A stretch of 64,000 nucleotides of DNA from Pseudoclavibacter sp. AY1H1 (GCF_002931055.1 NZ_PSXX01000002.1:372001-436000); one strand, 5' to 3'; shown: positions 30,007 to 38,997, numbered from the stretch's first letter. Notes: generated by a model not told the origin, from the sequence alone. A program made the numbers and translations.

Positions 30007-31197
30007 GTGCAACGCGACGAACTCCTGGCCCTCCTCACACCGGAGGCGATGACCCTGCTCGACGACGCGCCGCCCGTCGAGTCGGCGGGAGACGCGCTCG
30101 CCCTCGTGACGAGGCTGCGCGCGGCAGGAGGGTCCGCGGACGTGGTCGCCGCCGTCGTCACGCAGGCGAAGCTCCGGCGGCGAGCATCCGCCAAGTTCGG
30201 CCCGTTCGCCGAGCGGATGCTCTTCACCGACGCTGGCCTGCAGCAGGCGACGCGTCTGCAAGTCGCGGCGCACCACGCGAACCGGTTCAGGCAGGCCGGC
30301 GCCGTGAGCGTGGCCGACCTCGGCTGCGGGATCGGCGCGGACTCCATGGCTTTCGCATCGCTCGGGCTCGAGGTCACCGCGTTCGACGTCGACGAGGTCA
30401 CGGCTGCTATCGCGGCCCACAATCTGGCCCCGTTTCCGAACGCGCAGGTCAGGCACGACCGCGCCGAGGAGGTGGACCTGGATGCCTTCGATGCGCTCTG
30501 GTTCGATCCGGCCCGCAGGACCACAAACGGCGGGAGCACGGCACGCCACTTCGATCCGGCGGATTGGAGCCCATCCCTCGACTTCGTCTTCGCCGCAGGC
30601 CGCGAGCGCCCGACGGGTATCAAGCTGGGACCGGGGATCGACCACGCGTACCTCCCGGAGGACGCGGAGACGCAGTGGGTGTCCTCCAACGGCGACCTCG
30701 TCGAGGCGACGGTGTGGATGCACGGCACGGCGAGGGCGGGCATCCGCCGCTCGGCCCTCGTGATCAGCAGGCATGGCACCGCCGAGCTGACGACCGGCGA
30801 GGACGTCCGGGACGCGGACGTCGCTGCGCTGGGTGCCGTGCTCTACGAGCCGGACGCGGCGATCATCCGCGCTCGCCTCATCGGCGACCTCGCACGGTCG
30901 CTCGAAGCGTCGATGATCTCAGAGAGCATCGCGTGGATGACCGCCGAGCACTTCACGCCGACGCCGTTCGCGAGCGCGTTCTCGGTCCGAGAGGTGCTGC
31001 CCCTGCATGCATCGTCGCTCAAGGGCGAGCTGCGGAAGCGAGGCATCGGCGTGCTCGAGATCAAGAAACGGGGGGTCGACATCGACCCTGCGGAGTTCAG
31101 GCGGAAGCTCTCGCTCAAGGGAGACGCGTCCGCGGTGCTCATCCTCACGAGGATCGGCGACAAGCGCGTCGCCATCCTCGCCGATCGGCTCAGCTGA
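30007..31197 (+). CDS. Class I SAM-dependent methyltransferase, THUMP-like type
   Basis: A 396-residue protein. The central Rossmann domain has the SAM motif VADLGCGIGADSMAFASLG (about 102-120) and FDVDEVTAA as motif II, with WFDPARRT (motif IV-like, DPAR). The C-terminal ~100 residues (LKGELRKRGIGVLEIKKRGVD) resemble the THUMP-like domain seen at the end of many actinobacterial methyltransferases, suggesting an RNA substrate. The target is unknown. Possible starts are the GTGs at 29980, 30001 and 30007; I prefer 30007 for its spacing from a -10-like hexamer. It is divergent from groES. Confidence 0.82.
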   Translation: MQRDELLALLTPEAMTLLDDAPPVESAGDALALVTRLRAAGGSADVVAAVVTQAKLRRRASAKFGPFAERMLFTDAGLQQATRLQVAAHHANRFRQAGAVSVADLGCGIGADSMAFASLGLEVTAFDVDEVTAAIAAHNLAPFPNAQVRHDRAEEVDLDAFDALWFDPARRTTNGGSTARHFDPADWSPSLDFVFAAGRERPTGIKLGPGIDHAYLPEDAETQWVSSNGDLVEATVWMHGTARAGIRRSALVISRHGTAELTTGEDVRDADVAALGAVLYEPDAAIIRARLIGDLARSLEASMISESIAWMTAEHFTPTPFASAFSVREVLPLHASSLKGELRKRGIGVLEIKKRGVDIDPAEFRRKLSLKGDASAVLILTRIGDKRVAILADRLS

Positions 31198-31227
31198 GGC
31201 CAGCCGAGCCGTCGGCGCGTCTCGTGC

Positions 31228-31959
31228 CTAGACGACCAGCACCACGACCAGCGTCACGATGGCGAGCAGGACCGCGAGGCCACCCGCCACGAGGCCCACG
31301 ACGGCAAGGGTGCGTCCGAGGCCCTTCGGGGCGCGAAGCCCGGCGATTCCGAGCCCGACGGCGCCGAGACCGAGCACCAGGGCCACGATGTACGCCCACC
31401 CGGGAAGCAGGAGGAGGAGCAGCGAGAGCGCGCCGAGCGCCACGCCGATGATCCCGAGCACCGGCGCAGGAGCCTTCGGCTGCTGGCCGTATCCCTGCAC
31501 GCCGAACTGCTGGCCGGGCTGCTGCCCGAACTGTCCCTGCTGCGGAGCACCGTGCTGCGGCTGCCCGTACTGCCCCTGCTGCGGGGCGCCGTACTGGGGC
31601 TGCCCGAACTGATCCTGTTGCGGGGCACCGTACTGCGGCTGCCCGTACTGGTGCTGCTGCGGCTGGCCATAGCCCTGCTGCGCCGGAGCCTGCTGCTGAC
31701 CGGACGGCTGCTGAGCGCCATAGCCAGAGTACCCAGGCTGCTGCTGGCCGTAACCGCCGTCAGCCTGGCCATACCCGGGCTGCTGCTGGCCGTACTGCTG
31801 ATCGTTCTGCTGCCCGTACTGCGGCTGAGACTGCCCGTACGACCCCTGGCCGTACTGGCCCTGGCCGGGCTGCTGCGCGCCGAAAGGGGGCTGGCCGGTC
31901 TGCGACTGGCCGTTCTGGTGGGGCTGCTGCGGGTACTGGGGGCCGTTCGGGTCAGACAT
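31228..31959 (-). CDS. Gln/Tyr/Pro-rich protein with C-terminal membrane segments
   Basis: A 243-residue protein in two parts. Residues 1-160 are low-complexity Gln-Gly-Tyr-Pro repeats, including a 13-residue unit of the type QYGQPQYGAPQQG. Residues about 163-243 hold three hydrophobic segments (VLGIIGVALGALSLLLLLLP, AYIVALVLGLGAVGLGIAG, LAVVGLVAGGLAVLLAIVTL). The fold of the membrane part recalls DUF4190-type proteins, a family of unknown function. The ATG at 31959 has AGAAGGAC upstream; a TTG at 31983 is less likely. Two similar genes follow at higher coordinates. Confidence 0.75.
   Translation of the reverse strand: MSDPNGPQYPQQPHQNGQSQTGQPPFGAQQPGQGQYGQGSYGQSQPQYGQQNDQQYGQQQPGYGQADGGYGQQQPGYSGYGAQQPSGQQQAPAQQGYGQPQQHQYGQPQYGAPQQDQFGQPQYGAPQQGQYGQPQHGAPQQGQFGQQPGQQFGVQGYGQQPKAPAPVLGIIGVALGALSLLLLLLPGWAYIVALVLGLGAVGLGIAGLRAPKGLGRTLAVVGLVAGGLAVLLAIVTLVVVLVV
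31528..31644 (-). repeat. Three 39-bp tandem coding repeats
   Basis: Units begin at 31528, 31567 and 31606 and encode 13-residue copies of the QYGQPQYGAPQQG type in the Gln-rich membrane protein. Confidence 0.7.
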
Positions 31960-32007
31960 GGTGTCCTTCTCAGTCGTCGACAAGGCTGCAGGTGCTGAAC
32001 AAGCTTA

Positions 32008-32037
32008 GAGTGCGGGCGGATGCATCCACCCGCACTC
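32008..32037 (-). terminator. Terminator hairpin after the second repeat-rich gene
   Basis: Thirteen-base arms (32008-32020 with 32025-32037), one pair being G-U in the minus-strand RNA, loop of 4. It lies 24 bp after the stop at 32061. Confidence 0.6.
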
Positions 32038-32060
32038 CTGCCAGTTCTTGCAGCGGGTGG

Positions 32061-32879
32061 TCAGTATCCGTAGGACGACATGTCGCCGATGAACATGGCG
32101 GCGACGACGATGCCGATGATCGCCACGATCACCGACAGCACGATGGCTGCGATCGAGACCCAGAGGCCCCAGACGCGCAGCGGGCCGGCCTGCGGCTCCC
32201 GCGACTTGGCCATGATGGCGCAGACCAGACCTGCGATACCGAGGGGAAGCCCGAGGAACGCCGTGACGAAGGTGAGCAGGATACCCGCACCGCCGAGGGA
32301 AAGCGCGACGATGCTGAGCGTGCGCTTGGGAGCAGCGGACTGCGCCGGGTAACCGGGCGTCGCGTATCCCTGCGGCGCCCCATAGCCCTGCGGCTGCCCC
32401 TGCGACTGCGGAGCGCCATATGCCGGAGCTGCGCCGGCGGGAGCCTGGCTCGCGGATGGAGCCTGACCGTAGGGAGCTGCGCCCGGTGCCGCGGCTGGCT
32501 CGCTCGGCGGCGTGTAGCTCACCGAACCGGATGCTGCGGGCGGCGTGGAGCCGCTGCCGGATGACGAGGGAGCCGAGTAGTCGGTGCCGGATGCCGAAGG
32601 CGCCGAATAGTCGGAGCCAGAGCCAGGCGCGGCCGGCGGCGTGTACCCGCTGCCCGACGCTGAGGGTGCGGAGGAGTCGGAGTACGGCGCGGCCGGGGTC
32701 GAAGCGTCGGTGCCCGAGACGGAGGGCGGCGTGTAGTCGGTGCCGGTGGCTGCCGGGGCGGAGTAGTCGACCGACTCAGCAGGCGGCGTGTAGGCGGCCG
32801 GTGCCTCGTACTGGGGAGGTGTGCTGTCGTCCTCCGGGAGCCGTGGCTTGTCACCTGGGGTTGCGTTGCTGTCGCTCAT
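32061..32879 (-). CDS. Ser/Pro/Ala-rich protein with DUF4190-like membrane domain
   Basis: A 272-residue protein. Residues 1-190 are disordered, built of irregular repeats with the motifs YTPP, YSAPSASGTD and SGSG, ending in a Gln/Gly/Tyr-rich part. The C-terminus has two membrane segments (TLSIVALSLGGAGILLTFV... and VWGLWVSIAAIVLSVIVAII) with AMAKSREPQAGP-like basic loop between them (actual: IMAKSREPQAGP). That arrangement, helix-basic loop-helix, is typical of DUF4190. It probably sits in the cell membrane with the disordered tail on one side. Function unknown. Confidence 0.75.
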   Translation of the reverse strand: MSDSNATPGDKPRLPEDDSTPPQYEAPAAYTPPAESVDYSAPAATGTDYTPPSVSGTDASTPAAPYSDSSAPSASGSGYTPPAAPGSGSDYSAPSASGTDYSAPSSSGSGSTPPAASGSVSYTPPSEPAAAPGAAPYGQAPSASQAPAGAAPAYGAPQSQGQPQGYGAPQGYATPGYPAQSAAPKRTLSIVALSLGGAGILLTFVTAFLGLPLGIAGLVCAIMAKSREPQAGPLRVWGLWVSIAAIVLSVIVAIIGIVVAAMFIGDMSSYGY

Positions 32880-32982
32880 TGCGGAGCTCCTTCCGGTTCA
32901 GCCGATTTCGCGGCGGTTGAGGCTGGTGTTCACGTGCGTGGAGCAAGCGGCGACGCCTTCAGTGGCGCACGCCCATGTCCTA

Positions 32983-33007
32983 GGTTCCCAGGGTTTGACT
33001 GGGAACC
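32983..33007 (-). terminator. Small hairpin after the third repeat-rich gene
   Basis: A perfect 9-bp stem GGTTCCCAG/CTGGGAACC with a 7-base loop, 28 bp after the stop at 33036. No T-tract. Confidence 0.45.
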
Positions 33008-33035
33008 GTCACACAAGGTTCAGGAAAGACCACGC

Positions 33036-33659
33036 TCAGTAAGAGCTGAGGCCTCCGAGCAGTCCGATTCCCCCGAAGAAGAGGAGGGCGAGGACAAGCA
33101 GGAGCAGGAGCCCGAAGACCGAGATGAAGCCGAGCACGATGGCGGTGATGGCGAGCGCCCGTCCGCGCGGCTCGCGACGCAGCGCGATGAAGCCGCACAC
33201 GATGCCAGCGATCCCGACCATCCACCAGACGAACTGGAGGATGGGGATCAGCGAGACGAAGAACGACCCTCCGCTCAGACACAGGGCCACGACGCTCAAG
33301 GTCAGCGTCCCGGCACCGGCCGGTCGAGGTGCCGTGTACGGCGCCTGGACGTAGGGCGTCACCGGATAGGCGAGGTGCTGCGAGGGGGCCGCCTGCGCCG
33401 CGTTGCCGCCAGGGCCCCAGCTGTCGCTCGGCGCGGTGTGGCCGTAGCCGGCGTCCTGGCCGTAGCCCGAATCCTGGCCGTAGCCGAAACCCTGCCCGTA
33501 GCCCGGATCCTGCCGGTAGCCCGAGTCGTGCCCGGAGCCGTTCCCGTTGCCGGCCCCGGGGGTGTCGCCTCGCGCTTCCCACGGCTCGCCGACGGGCTGC
33601 GCGGCGACGTTCGGGGCCGGTATCCGCTCGACGGGGCCATCTGGTGTCGACCAGGTCAT
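33036..33659 (-). CDS. Gly/Tyr/Gln repeat protein with DUF4190-like membrane domain
   Basis: A 207-residue protein. Residues about 35-75 contain GYGQD-type repeats (GYGQGFGYGQDSGYGQDAGY), and residues about 118-205 hold three hydrophobic segments, TLTLSVVALCLSGGSFFVSL, FVWWMVGIAGIVCGFIALRR and an ITAIVLGFISVFGLLLLLVL segment. The REPRGRA basic loop matches the position of the loop in its neighbour at 32061. An AAGGAG ribosome site precedes the ATG. Same general architecture as the two downstream genes. Function unknown. Confidence 0.75.
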   Translation of the reverse strand: MTWSTPDGPVERIPAPNVAAQPVGEPWEARGDTPGAGNGNGSGHDSGYRQDPGYGQGFGYGQDSGYGQDAGYGHTAPSDSWGPGGNAAQAAPSQHLAYPVTPYVQAPYTAPRPAGAGTLTLSVVALCLSGGSFFVSLIPILQFVWWMVGIAGIVCGFIALRREPRGRALAITAIVLGFISVFGLLLLLVLALLFFGGIGLLGGLSSY

Positions 33660-33801
33660 GTCCGCTCCTTTCGAGAGGTGATGAGATGCTCCAACGTTAC
33701 GGCGACCTGCTCAACGGCACGTCATCCCCATGGCCTCGGCCTCGTCATCCCGCAGGATGACTTCCAACCTCGCGGGGCACGGCGGTTGCTGGAGCGCGGA
33801 C

Positions 33802-34338
33802 TCAGGCGACGACGAAGGCGAAGCCAATACAGCCCGCGACCGCCGCCACAGCGAGCACGAGCGCGAGCACCCAACCGCGGTGGCGCCGCCCCAGCACCGC
33901 GAGCAGGAGTGCGACCGCGCCCAGACTCGCCCCGAGGTACAGGGGCCAGAGCGGCGAGGGGGTCACGGATGCGGAGAGGGCGAGCGCCAGGGCTGCCGCG
34001 GCAAGCGAGAGCAGCACGGAGACGATGACCGCGAGGCGACTGAGCCCGAGCGCAGGAGGCGCCGGTGCCGTCGCGGCGCGAGCGGACGCAGGAGCCATCG
34101 CGGTCTCCTGCACGTGCGCGACGGCCGGGTCGATGTCCCGGTCGTTCTCCGGACTCCGGCGCTCCTCGGACCGGGGCGCAGAGCTCTCCACGGCCGGAGC
34201 CGACTTCTCCTCACCCCGCGAGCGCGGGGTGAGAGCCGAGTAGGCGGCGTTGCTGGTGTCATCGACCGGGGTGCGGTCGATCGGGGGAAGCTCCACGGGC
34301 TTGCGCGGCGGCAGCTTCGGCTGATCGGGTGCTGTCAT
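33802..34338 (-). CDS. Proline-rich protein with C-terminal membrane segments
   Basis: A 178-residue protein of unknown function. Residues 1-95 are Pro/Ser/Ala/Arg-rich and probably disordered ([20 protein letters not shown]), and the rest contains three hydrophobic segments ([60 protein letters not shown]). The ATG overlaps the rimI-tsaD stop by 4 bases (ATGA), so it is co-transcribed with the t6A genes, though nothing in its sequence ties it to tRNA modification. Confidence 0.7.
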   Translation of the reverse strand: MTAPDQPKLPPRKPVELPPIDRTPVDDTSNAAYSALTPRSRGEEKSAPAVESSAPRSEERRSPENDRDIDPAVAHVQETAMAPASARAATAPAPPALGLSRLAVIVSVLLSLAAAALALALSASVTPSPLWPLYLGASLGAVALLLAVLGRRHRGWVLALVLAVAAVAGCIGFAFVVA

Positions 34339-35915
34339 CGGTGCTCCCCCAGAGCTGGTCTCTCCTGCGGCGCAGGCTGCGTGGCCACCGGAAGCGTCGA
34401 GTCCGCCGCGAAGTCGAGCGGGGACGGAGGCTTGCCGGCAGCGACGAGCATCGCGCCGACGGCTGCGATCATCGCCCCGTTGTCGGTGCAGAGCCGAAGC
34501 GGGGGGATGCGCAACTCGATGCCGGCGGCAGCGCACCGCTCCTCCGCGAGCTCACGCACGCGCGCGTTCGCGGCCACTCCCCCGCCGAGCACGAGGCGGG
34601 GGACGCCGAGGGCAGTGCAGGCCGCCACCGCCTTCGCCGTCAGCACGTCGGCGACGGCCTCGCGGAAGCTCGCCGCGACATCGGCAACCGGTACCGGCTC
34701 CCCCGCGTCCTCCTTCGCCTCGACCCAGCGGGCGACGGCGGTCTTGAGCCCCGAGAAGGAGAAGTCGTAGCGGTGCCGCTCGAGGTCCTTCGGCTTCGTG
34801 AGCCCGCGCGGGAACCGGATCGCCTTCGGATCCCCTCCGGCAGCGGCCTTGTCGATCTCGGGTCCACCCGGGTAGGGCAGGCGCAGCAGTCGCGCCACCT
34901 TGTCGAACGCCTCTCCAGCCGCATCGTCGATCGTCTCGCCGAGCTGCTCCACGTCGTCGACGAGGTCGCGAACGTGCAGGAGGGACGTGTGCCCGCCCGA
35001 GACGAGCAGCGCCACCGCTGGCAGCTCAAGCTGACCCACGTCGTCGCGCAGGACGTCAGCGGCGACGTGACCCACGAGATGGTTCACGGTGTAGAGCGGG
35101 ATGCCGGTGGCGACGTGCAGGGCCTTCGCCGCAGCCGTTCCGACCATGAGCGCACCAGCGAGGCCAGGGCCCTGGGTGACGGCGATCGCGTCGAGGTCCT
35201 CGAGCGAGACTCCGGCCGTCTCGAGCGCCGCCGAGATGGTCGGCACGATCGCGTCGGCGTGGGCACGTGCGGCGATCTCGGGAACGACGCCACCGAAGAT
35301 GGCGTGCTCGTCCATCGAGGAGGCGACCTCGTTGGCGAGCAGCACCCGACCGCGGACGATGCCGACCCCCGTCTCGTCACACGACGATTCGATGCCGAGC
35401 ACAAGCGGCTCTCTGCGAGCACCGGCCGCGACACGAGCCTCGGCGGACACCCGCACGCTCGGCAGCTGTCCGCGCATCACGATCGCATCCACGCCCTCTC
35501 TCGGGTAGTACTTGGGTCGGCGCCCGATCTCCTCGAAGCCGAGCCGCGAATAGAGGGCACGAGCCGCATCGCCGTTCTCGCGCACCTCGAGGAACACCTG
35601 CTTCGCGCCTCGCCCTTCGGCCCACGCGAAGAGCTCGGCCAGCATCCGGGTGGCCCATCCGCCGCGCCGCAGCCGCTCATCGACGGCGATGGTCTGCAGA
35701 TCAGCCTCACCACCACCCTGGAGAGCCATGACGCCAGCAGCCGCCAGGATCTCGCCGCTCGCGGCGTCCTCGACGACCACATATCGCGTGTGCTCGCTCT
35801 TGACCTCGCCAGCGAGCATCGAGGGCGACCACGGGTCGAGCGGGAAGGCGGCCTCGTCGAGACGCACCATCGAGGGGATGTCCTCGTGCGAGGCATCGCG
35901 CAGCACGGCGCGCAT
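34335..35915 (-). CDS. tsaD: RimI-TsaD fusion: N-acetyltransferase plus tRNA t6A37 transferase
   Basis: One uninterrupted 526-codon frame holds two enzymes. Residues 1-150 are a GNAT domain of RimI type (acetyl-CoA loop RRGGWA at 83-88; [20 protein letters not shown] at 109-128; RRPKYYP). After a linker of about 18 residues, residues 170-526 are a full Tsa[17 protein letters not shown], the metal His pair in NHLVGH (H279 and H283), [20 protein letters not shown] and [16 protein letters not shown]. TsaD, with TsaB and TsaE, transfers threonylcarbamoyl to A37 of ANN-decoding tRNAs; RimI acetylates N-termini such as that of S18. The start shares one base with the tsaB stop (TGATG). RimI and TsaD are usually separate neighbours. 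Confidence 0.93.
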   Translation of the reverse strand: MRAVLRDASHEDIPSMVRLDEAAFPLDPWSPSMLAGEVKSEHTRYVVVEDAASGEILAAAGVMALQGGGEADLQTIAVDERLRRGGWATRMLAELFAWAEGRGAKQVFLEVRENGDAARALYSRLGFEEIGRRPKYYPREGVDAIVMRGQLPSVRVSAEARVAAGARREPLVLGIESSCDETGVGIVRGRVLLANEVASSMDEHAIFGGVVPEIAARAHADAIVPTISAALETAGVSLEDLDAIAVTQGPGLAGALMVGTAAAKALHVATGIPLYTVNHLVGHVAADVLRDDVGQLELPAVALLVSGGHTSLLHVRDLVDDVEQLGETIDDAAGEAFDKVARLLRLPYPGGPEIDKAAAGGDPKAIRFPRGLTKPKDLERHRYDFSFSGLKTAVARWVEAKEDAGEPVPVADVAASFREAVADVLTAKAVAACTALGVPRLVLGGGVAANARVRELAEERCAAAGIELRIPPLRLCTDNGAMIAAVGAMLVAAGKPPSPLDFAADSTLPVATQPAPQERPALGEHR

Positions 35916-36523
35916 CAGCCGGTCACCCGCTTCGGGCCGTTCGACGGCACCGCGTCGGCACCCCGCAGGTACAGAATCGTATTGGCCTCGGCTTCGAGCC
36001 CCTGGACCTCGCGGTCGAGCCAGGCGAGCGCGAGGTGAGCGGCCGAGATGGTCCTCGTGTCGAAACGGTGGTCGGCAGCGGGGACGGCATCGGGCCGGTG
36101 CAGCTCTGAGCTGCTCGCAACGAGCAGCCCCTGCTCGTACCGCGAGCAGGCGAGCTCCCCCCGGCGGGCATCCGTCGTGACCAGCAGATCGCCGCCAGCC
36201 TCCGGATGCTCCGCGCGCCACTCGTGGGCCGCGGCATCATGGCTGGGCATCGGGATGAAACGCGCGGCGCGTGCGAACGCGAACGTGCGCGCGGCGGCCA
36301 CGCCGACACGCAGCCCCGTGAAGGGGCCCGGACCCATTCCACCGACGACCTGCGTGACGTGCTGCGGAGAGAGCCCGGCGTCTGCGAGCACCTCCGCGAT
36401 CGCCACGCCGACCACCTCAGCATGGTGTCGGGTGTCGGCGGTGCGCCGTTCTGCGAGCACCCGGCCGTGCGGGGTGACGATCGCGACATCCGTGCCCGCT
36501 GACGTATCGATCGCTAAGAGCAT
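35915..36523 (-). CDS. tsaB: t6A biosynthesis dimerisation subunit TsaB
   Basis: A 202-residue ASKHA-fold protein without the catalytic metal site, the partner of TsaD. It starts [20 protein letters not shown] and contains [20 protein letters not shown], the family signature. It ends in TGATG overlapping rimI-tsaD, so the two are translationally coupled. A TAGAAT hexamer 7 bases before its ATG, sharing the TAG stop of tsaE, suggests an additional leaderless promoter inside the cluster. Confidence 0.94.
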   Translation of the reverse strand: MLLAIDTSAGTDVAIVTPHGRVLAERRTADTRHHAEVVGVAIAEVLADAGLSPQHVTQVVGGMGPGPFTGLRVGVAAARTFAFARAARFIPMPSHDAAAHEWRAEHPEAGGDLLVTTDARRGELACSRYEQGLLVASSSELHRPDAVPAADHRFDTRTISAAHLALAWLDREVQGLEAEANTILYLRGADAVPSNGPKRVTG

Positions 36524-36530
36524 GCGAGTG

Positions 36531-36536
36531 ATTCTA
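36531..36536 (-). promoter_or_regulatory. Candidate -10 (TAGAAT) for leaderless tsaB
   Basis: TAGAAT in the gene's sense, 7 bases before the tsaB ATG. Its first three bases are the tsaE stop codon. Confidence 0.5.
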
Positions 36537-37118
36537 CGCGGGGGCTGCGCCGAACTCGGTCCGCAGCGCGTCCACGAGAGCGGCGGCTACCGGGCGATCC
36601 CACGTGCCCGCGACCGTGAGCGTGACGCGGCGCGGGTCCAACGGCTCTTCGTCGCTCCAGTCGACACCACCGGGCCCCTCGACGACCCCGGGCTCGAGCG
36701 GCGGGGATGCCGCGGAACGGTCGATCGTGATCTCCAGCCAGCGGTCGGTGATCAGCGGAACCGCTTCGCGCCCCCACTCGACGACGGTGACGCTGGCTGC
36801 CAGATCGAGACCGAGATCATCGAGCTCGGCCGGATCGCCGAGACGGTACGCATCCACGTGGATGAGCTCGGGCCCCGCTCCGAGGGAAGGATGCGTGCGC
36901 GCCAGCACGAACGTCGGACTCGTGACCGGACCCCGCACGTCGAGCGCACTCCCGAGACCCCGCGCGAACGTCGTCTTGCCCGCACCCAACGGCCCCGTCA
37001 GCACGAGCACATCGCCCGCGAGCAGGAGCCCGCCGATGAGCTCTCCCGCGCGGACCATGTCCTCCGCGGTCGCGAGCTCCACCGTGATGCTCGGAGTCAG
37101 GTCAGTGCCCACACCCAT
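36534..37118 (-). CDS. tsaE: t6A biosynthesis ATPase TsaE
   Basis: A 194-residue P-loop ATPase with Walker A LTGPLGAGKTTFARGLG (about 41-57), SPTFVLARTH and the Walker-B-like strand with HVDAYRLGD and VVEWGREA. TsaE drives turnover of the TsaB-TsaD complex. It is longer than many TsaE proteins because of about 40 extra residues at the C-terminus (SAASPPLEPGVVEGPGGVDW). I chose the ATG at 37118, preceded by AAAGGGCGG; the ATG at 37133 is possible. The gene overlaps the alr end by 17 bases. Confidence 0.92.
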   Translation of the reverse strand: MGVGTDLTPSITVELATAEDMVRAGELIGGLLLAGDVLVLTGPLGAGKTTFARGLGSALDVRGPVTSPTFVLARTHPSLGAGPELIHVDAYRLGDPAELDDLGLDLAASVTVVEWGREAVPLITDRWLEITIDRSAASPPLEPGVVEGPGGVDWSDEEPLDPRRVTLTVAGTWDRPVAAALVDALRTEFGAAPA

Positions 37119-38997
37119 CCGCCCTTTCCTCATCGCGTCGTTCCCGACGCACGACGCGCGGCCCGAGCGCAGCCACGAACGCCTGCGGTGACACTGCTGA
37201 CCAGGATGCCCACTCCTGCAGGTGGATATCGCCCGGTTCGGGCCCGAACACCGAGACCGGCATGCCGATCCACGCCTCCTGGTCCTGCAGGTCGATGACC
37301 ACCTGATCCATGGCGACCCGGCCGACGATCGGCCGACGCTGGCCGCCGACGACAACCTCACCCCGCCCCGCGACCCTGCGCGGGATGGCGTCGGCGTAGC
37401 CGAGGGGCACGAGCCCGAGCGTCGTCGATTCCTCAGCCACCCAGTCGTAGCCGTAGGAGACGCCGTGGCCGGCCGTCACCCGTTTCACGTGCACGAGCTC
37501 CGTCGTGAGCGCGACGGGAAGCGGCGCGCTCGGCTCGTCGAAGCCGTAGATTCCACGGCTGCCAGGATCCCTGGTCCGCTCGTGGTCGACGAGCGTGCTC
37601 GGCCGTGCCGCCTGCCCGACGTGCGCGAGGTCCGCATTCGCCGCGACGAGCGGCAGCAGGCCGTGCTCGAGTGCCAGACCGGCGACGAGAGCACCACCGA
37701 GTCCGTACGCGTCGGCGGAGACGTCGACGCTGAAGAGCCTGGCCGCGTGCCGCGCACCCATGCCGTTCCCCAGCGCCGCCGCGAGGTCGCGTGCCCGTTC
37801 GCCCATGCGGGCCTGCAGCAGGTCCACGTCGACCCAGAGCTCGCGGCGGGGCGCGAGCGCGAGCGCCGCCGACTCGTCCGGGGCGACCGCAGCCGCCCGG
37901 TGAGGCTCGACGGGAGAGCTCGCGCCCGAGGAGCGGCGCGGGATGCGGGAGCTCAGCCGAGTGACGACCTCGTAGTTGATGGTCCCGGCGGCCGAGGCCC
38001 AGGCGTCCGCACTCGCCGAGCGTGCGGCGTCGATGACCAGCAGCCGAGGCGGCTCGTCGCTGCGGTCCAGGCGTGCGGACGCCGACACGGTTCCCTCGAG
38101 CGGTTCGACTCGCAGCTCGAGGGTGTCGAGGGCGACGACATTCCAGCGAGCACCGGTGTCGTCCGCGAGCTCCAGCGAGCCAGGCTCGATCGGCGGCAGA
38201 CCCGCAGCGTGCCCGAGGTCGACCCTGAAGCCGCGCTGATCCTCGAAGATCGGGGCGCTCAGCGACAGGGCGGGCCTCAACTCGACCGGGCAATCCGTGT
38301 CGGCGGAGAACGGCGAGAGGCCGTACAGGGAGACTCCGAGGCGCACGAGATCGAAGCGCGCCTCCGGCAGCGACATCGAACCGGCCGTCGCGGCGAGGTG
38401 ACGCACCGACGGGGTCAGTCCACGCCGAGCCGCGAGCTCGAGCGCACGCTCGAACGAAGCCAGCTGCGCACGATCGGCGTCAGGACCCGCACCAGCCAGA
38501 TGGCTGAACAATCCCTCGAGGCGGATGAGCCCACGCCCCTCGAGCTCCGCCGCCTTCGTGAACGCCGACTCCCACTCCGCCGGGCTGATCCCATTGCGCC
38601 CGAGGCCCGTGTCGAGCTTGAGGTGCAGGACCACGCAGCGCTCGGAGTGCTCGAGACGACCCAGTCCGATATCGACGAGCTCGAGCTGCGCGAGCGAGGA
38701 GATGCCGAGCTCGATCTCCGCATCCAGCGCGGCGAGCCAGTCGGTGCGAGCCCCGTGCATCCACGCGAGGATCGGCGCGGTGATGCCCGCCTCCCGGAGC
38801 GCGAGGGCCTCCCGGAGGTCGACGACGCCGAGGCGCACGGCACCTCCCTCGAGCGCGGCACGAGCCACCTCGGGCGCCCCGTGTCCGTACGCATTCGCCT
38901 TCACGACCGCGAGGAGCGGCGTGCGCGTGAGATCCGCGATCGCCCGGACGTTCGACCGGACCGCGTCGAGCTCGACATCGACGCGAGCGCCGCTCAC
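37102..38997 (-). CDS. alr: Double-length alanine racemase with two complementary Alr modules
   Basis: A 631-residue protein, against the usual 360-400 for Alr. Module 1 (residues 1-355) has a normal barrel with the PLP lysine K33 in AVVKANAYGHG, Y37, R134 in LDTGLGRNG, H166 in LFSHLAG, R219 and Y342 in GTINYEVVTRLSSRIPRR, but the front of its beta domain lacks the GVSYG tyrosine and the MDQ motif. Module 2 (about 385-620) has a shortened barrel where the lysine segment reads DVSADAYGLG (S427 for K, L433 for H), yet it keeps GVSYGYDW (Y515), VPLGYADAIPRR and VGRVAMDQ (M563, D564). In Alr dimers each site takes Lys from one subunit and Tyr and Met from the other, so this looks like a covalent dimer with one live site. 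D-alanine for peptidoglycan is the expected product. It overlaps acpS by 4 bases. Confidence 0.9.
   Translation of the reverse strand: MSGARVDVELDAVRSNVRAIADLTRTPLLAVVKANAYGHGAPEVARAALEGGAVRLGVVDLREALALREAGITAPILAWMHGARTDWLAALDAEIELGISSLAQLELVDIGLGRLEHSERCVVLHLKLDTGLGRNGISPAEWESAFTKAAELEGRGLIRLEGLFSHLAGAGPDADRAQLASFERALELAARRGLTPSVRHLAATAGSMSLPEARFDLVRLGVSLYGLSPFSADTDCPVELRPALSLSAPIFEDQRGFRVDLGHAAGLPPIEPGSLELADDTGARWNVVALDTLELRVEPLEGTVSASARLDRSDEPPRLLVIDAARSASADAWASAAGTINYEVVTRLSSRIPRRSSGASSPVEPHRAAAVAPDESAALALAPRRELWVDVDLLQARMGERARDLAAALGNGMGARHAARLFSVDVSADAYGLGGALVAGLALEHGLLPLVAANADLAHVGQAARPSTLVDHERTRDPGSRGIYGFDEPSAPLPVALTTELVHVKRVTAGHGVSYGYDWVAEESTTLGLVPLGYADAIPRRVAGRGEVVVGGQRRPIVGRVAMDQVVIDLQDQEAWIGMPVSVFGPEPGDIHLQEWASWSAVSPQAFVAALGPRVVRRERRDEERADGCGH

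Noticed and set aside
37102-38997. Idea that the long alr is two genes joined by a sequencing error
   Set aside because: A single error joining two normal alr genes would leave two complete catalytic sets. Each module here has lost a different, complementary half of the site, and the second barrel is shortened throughout.
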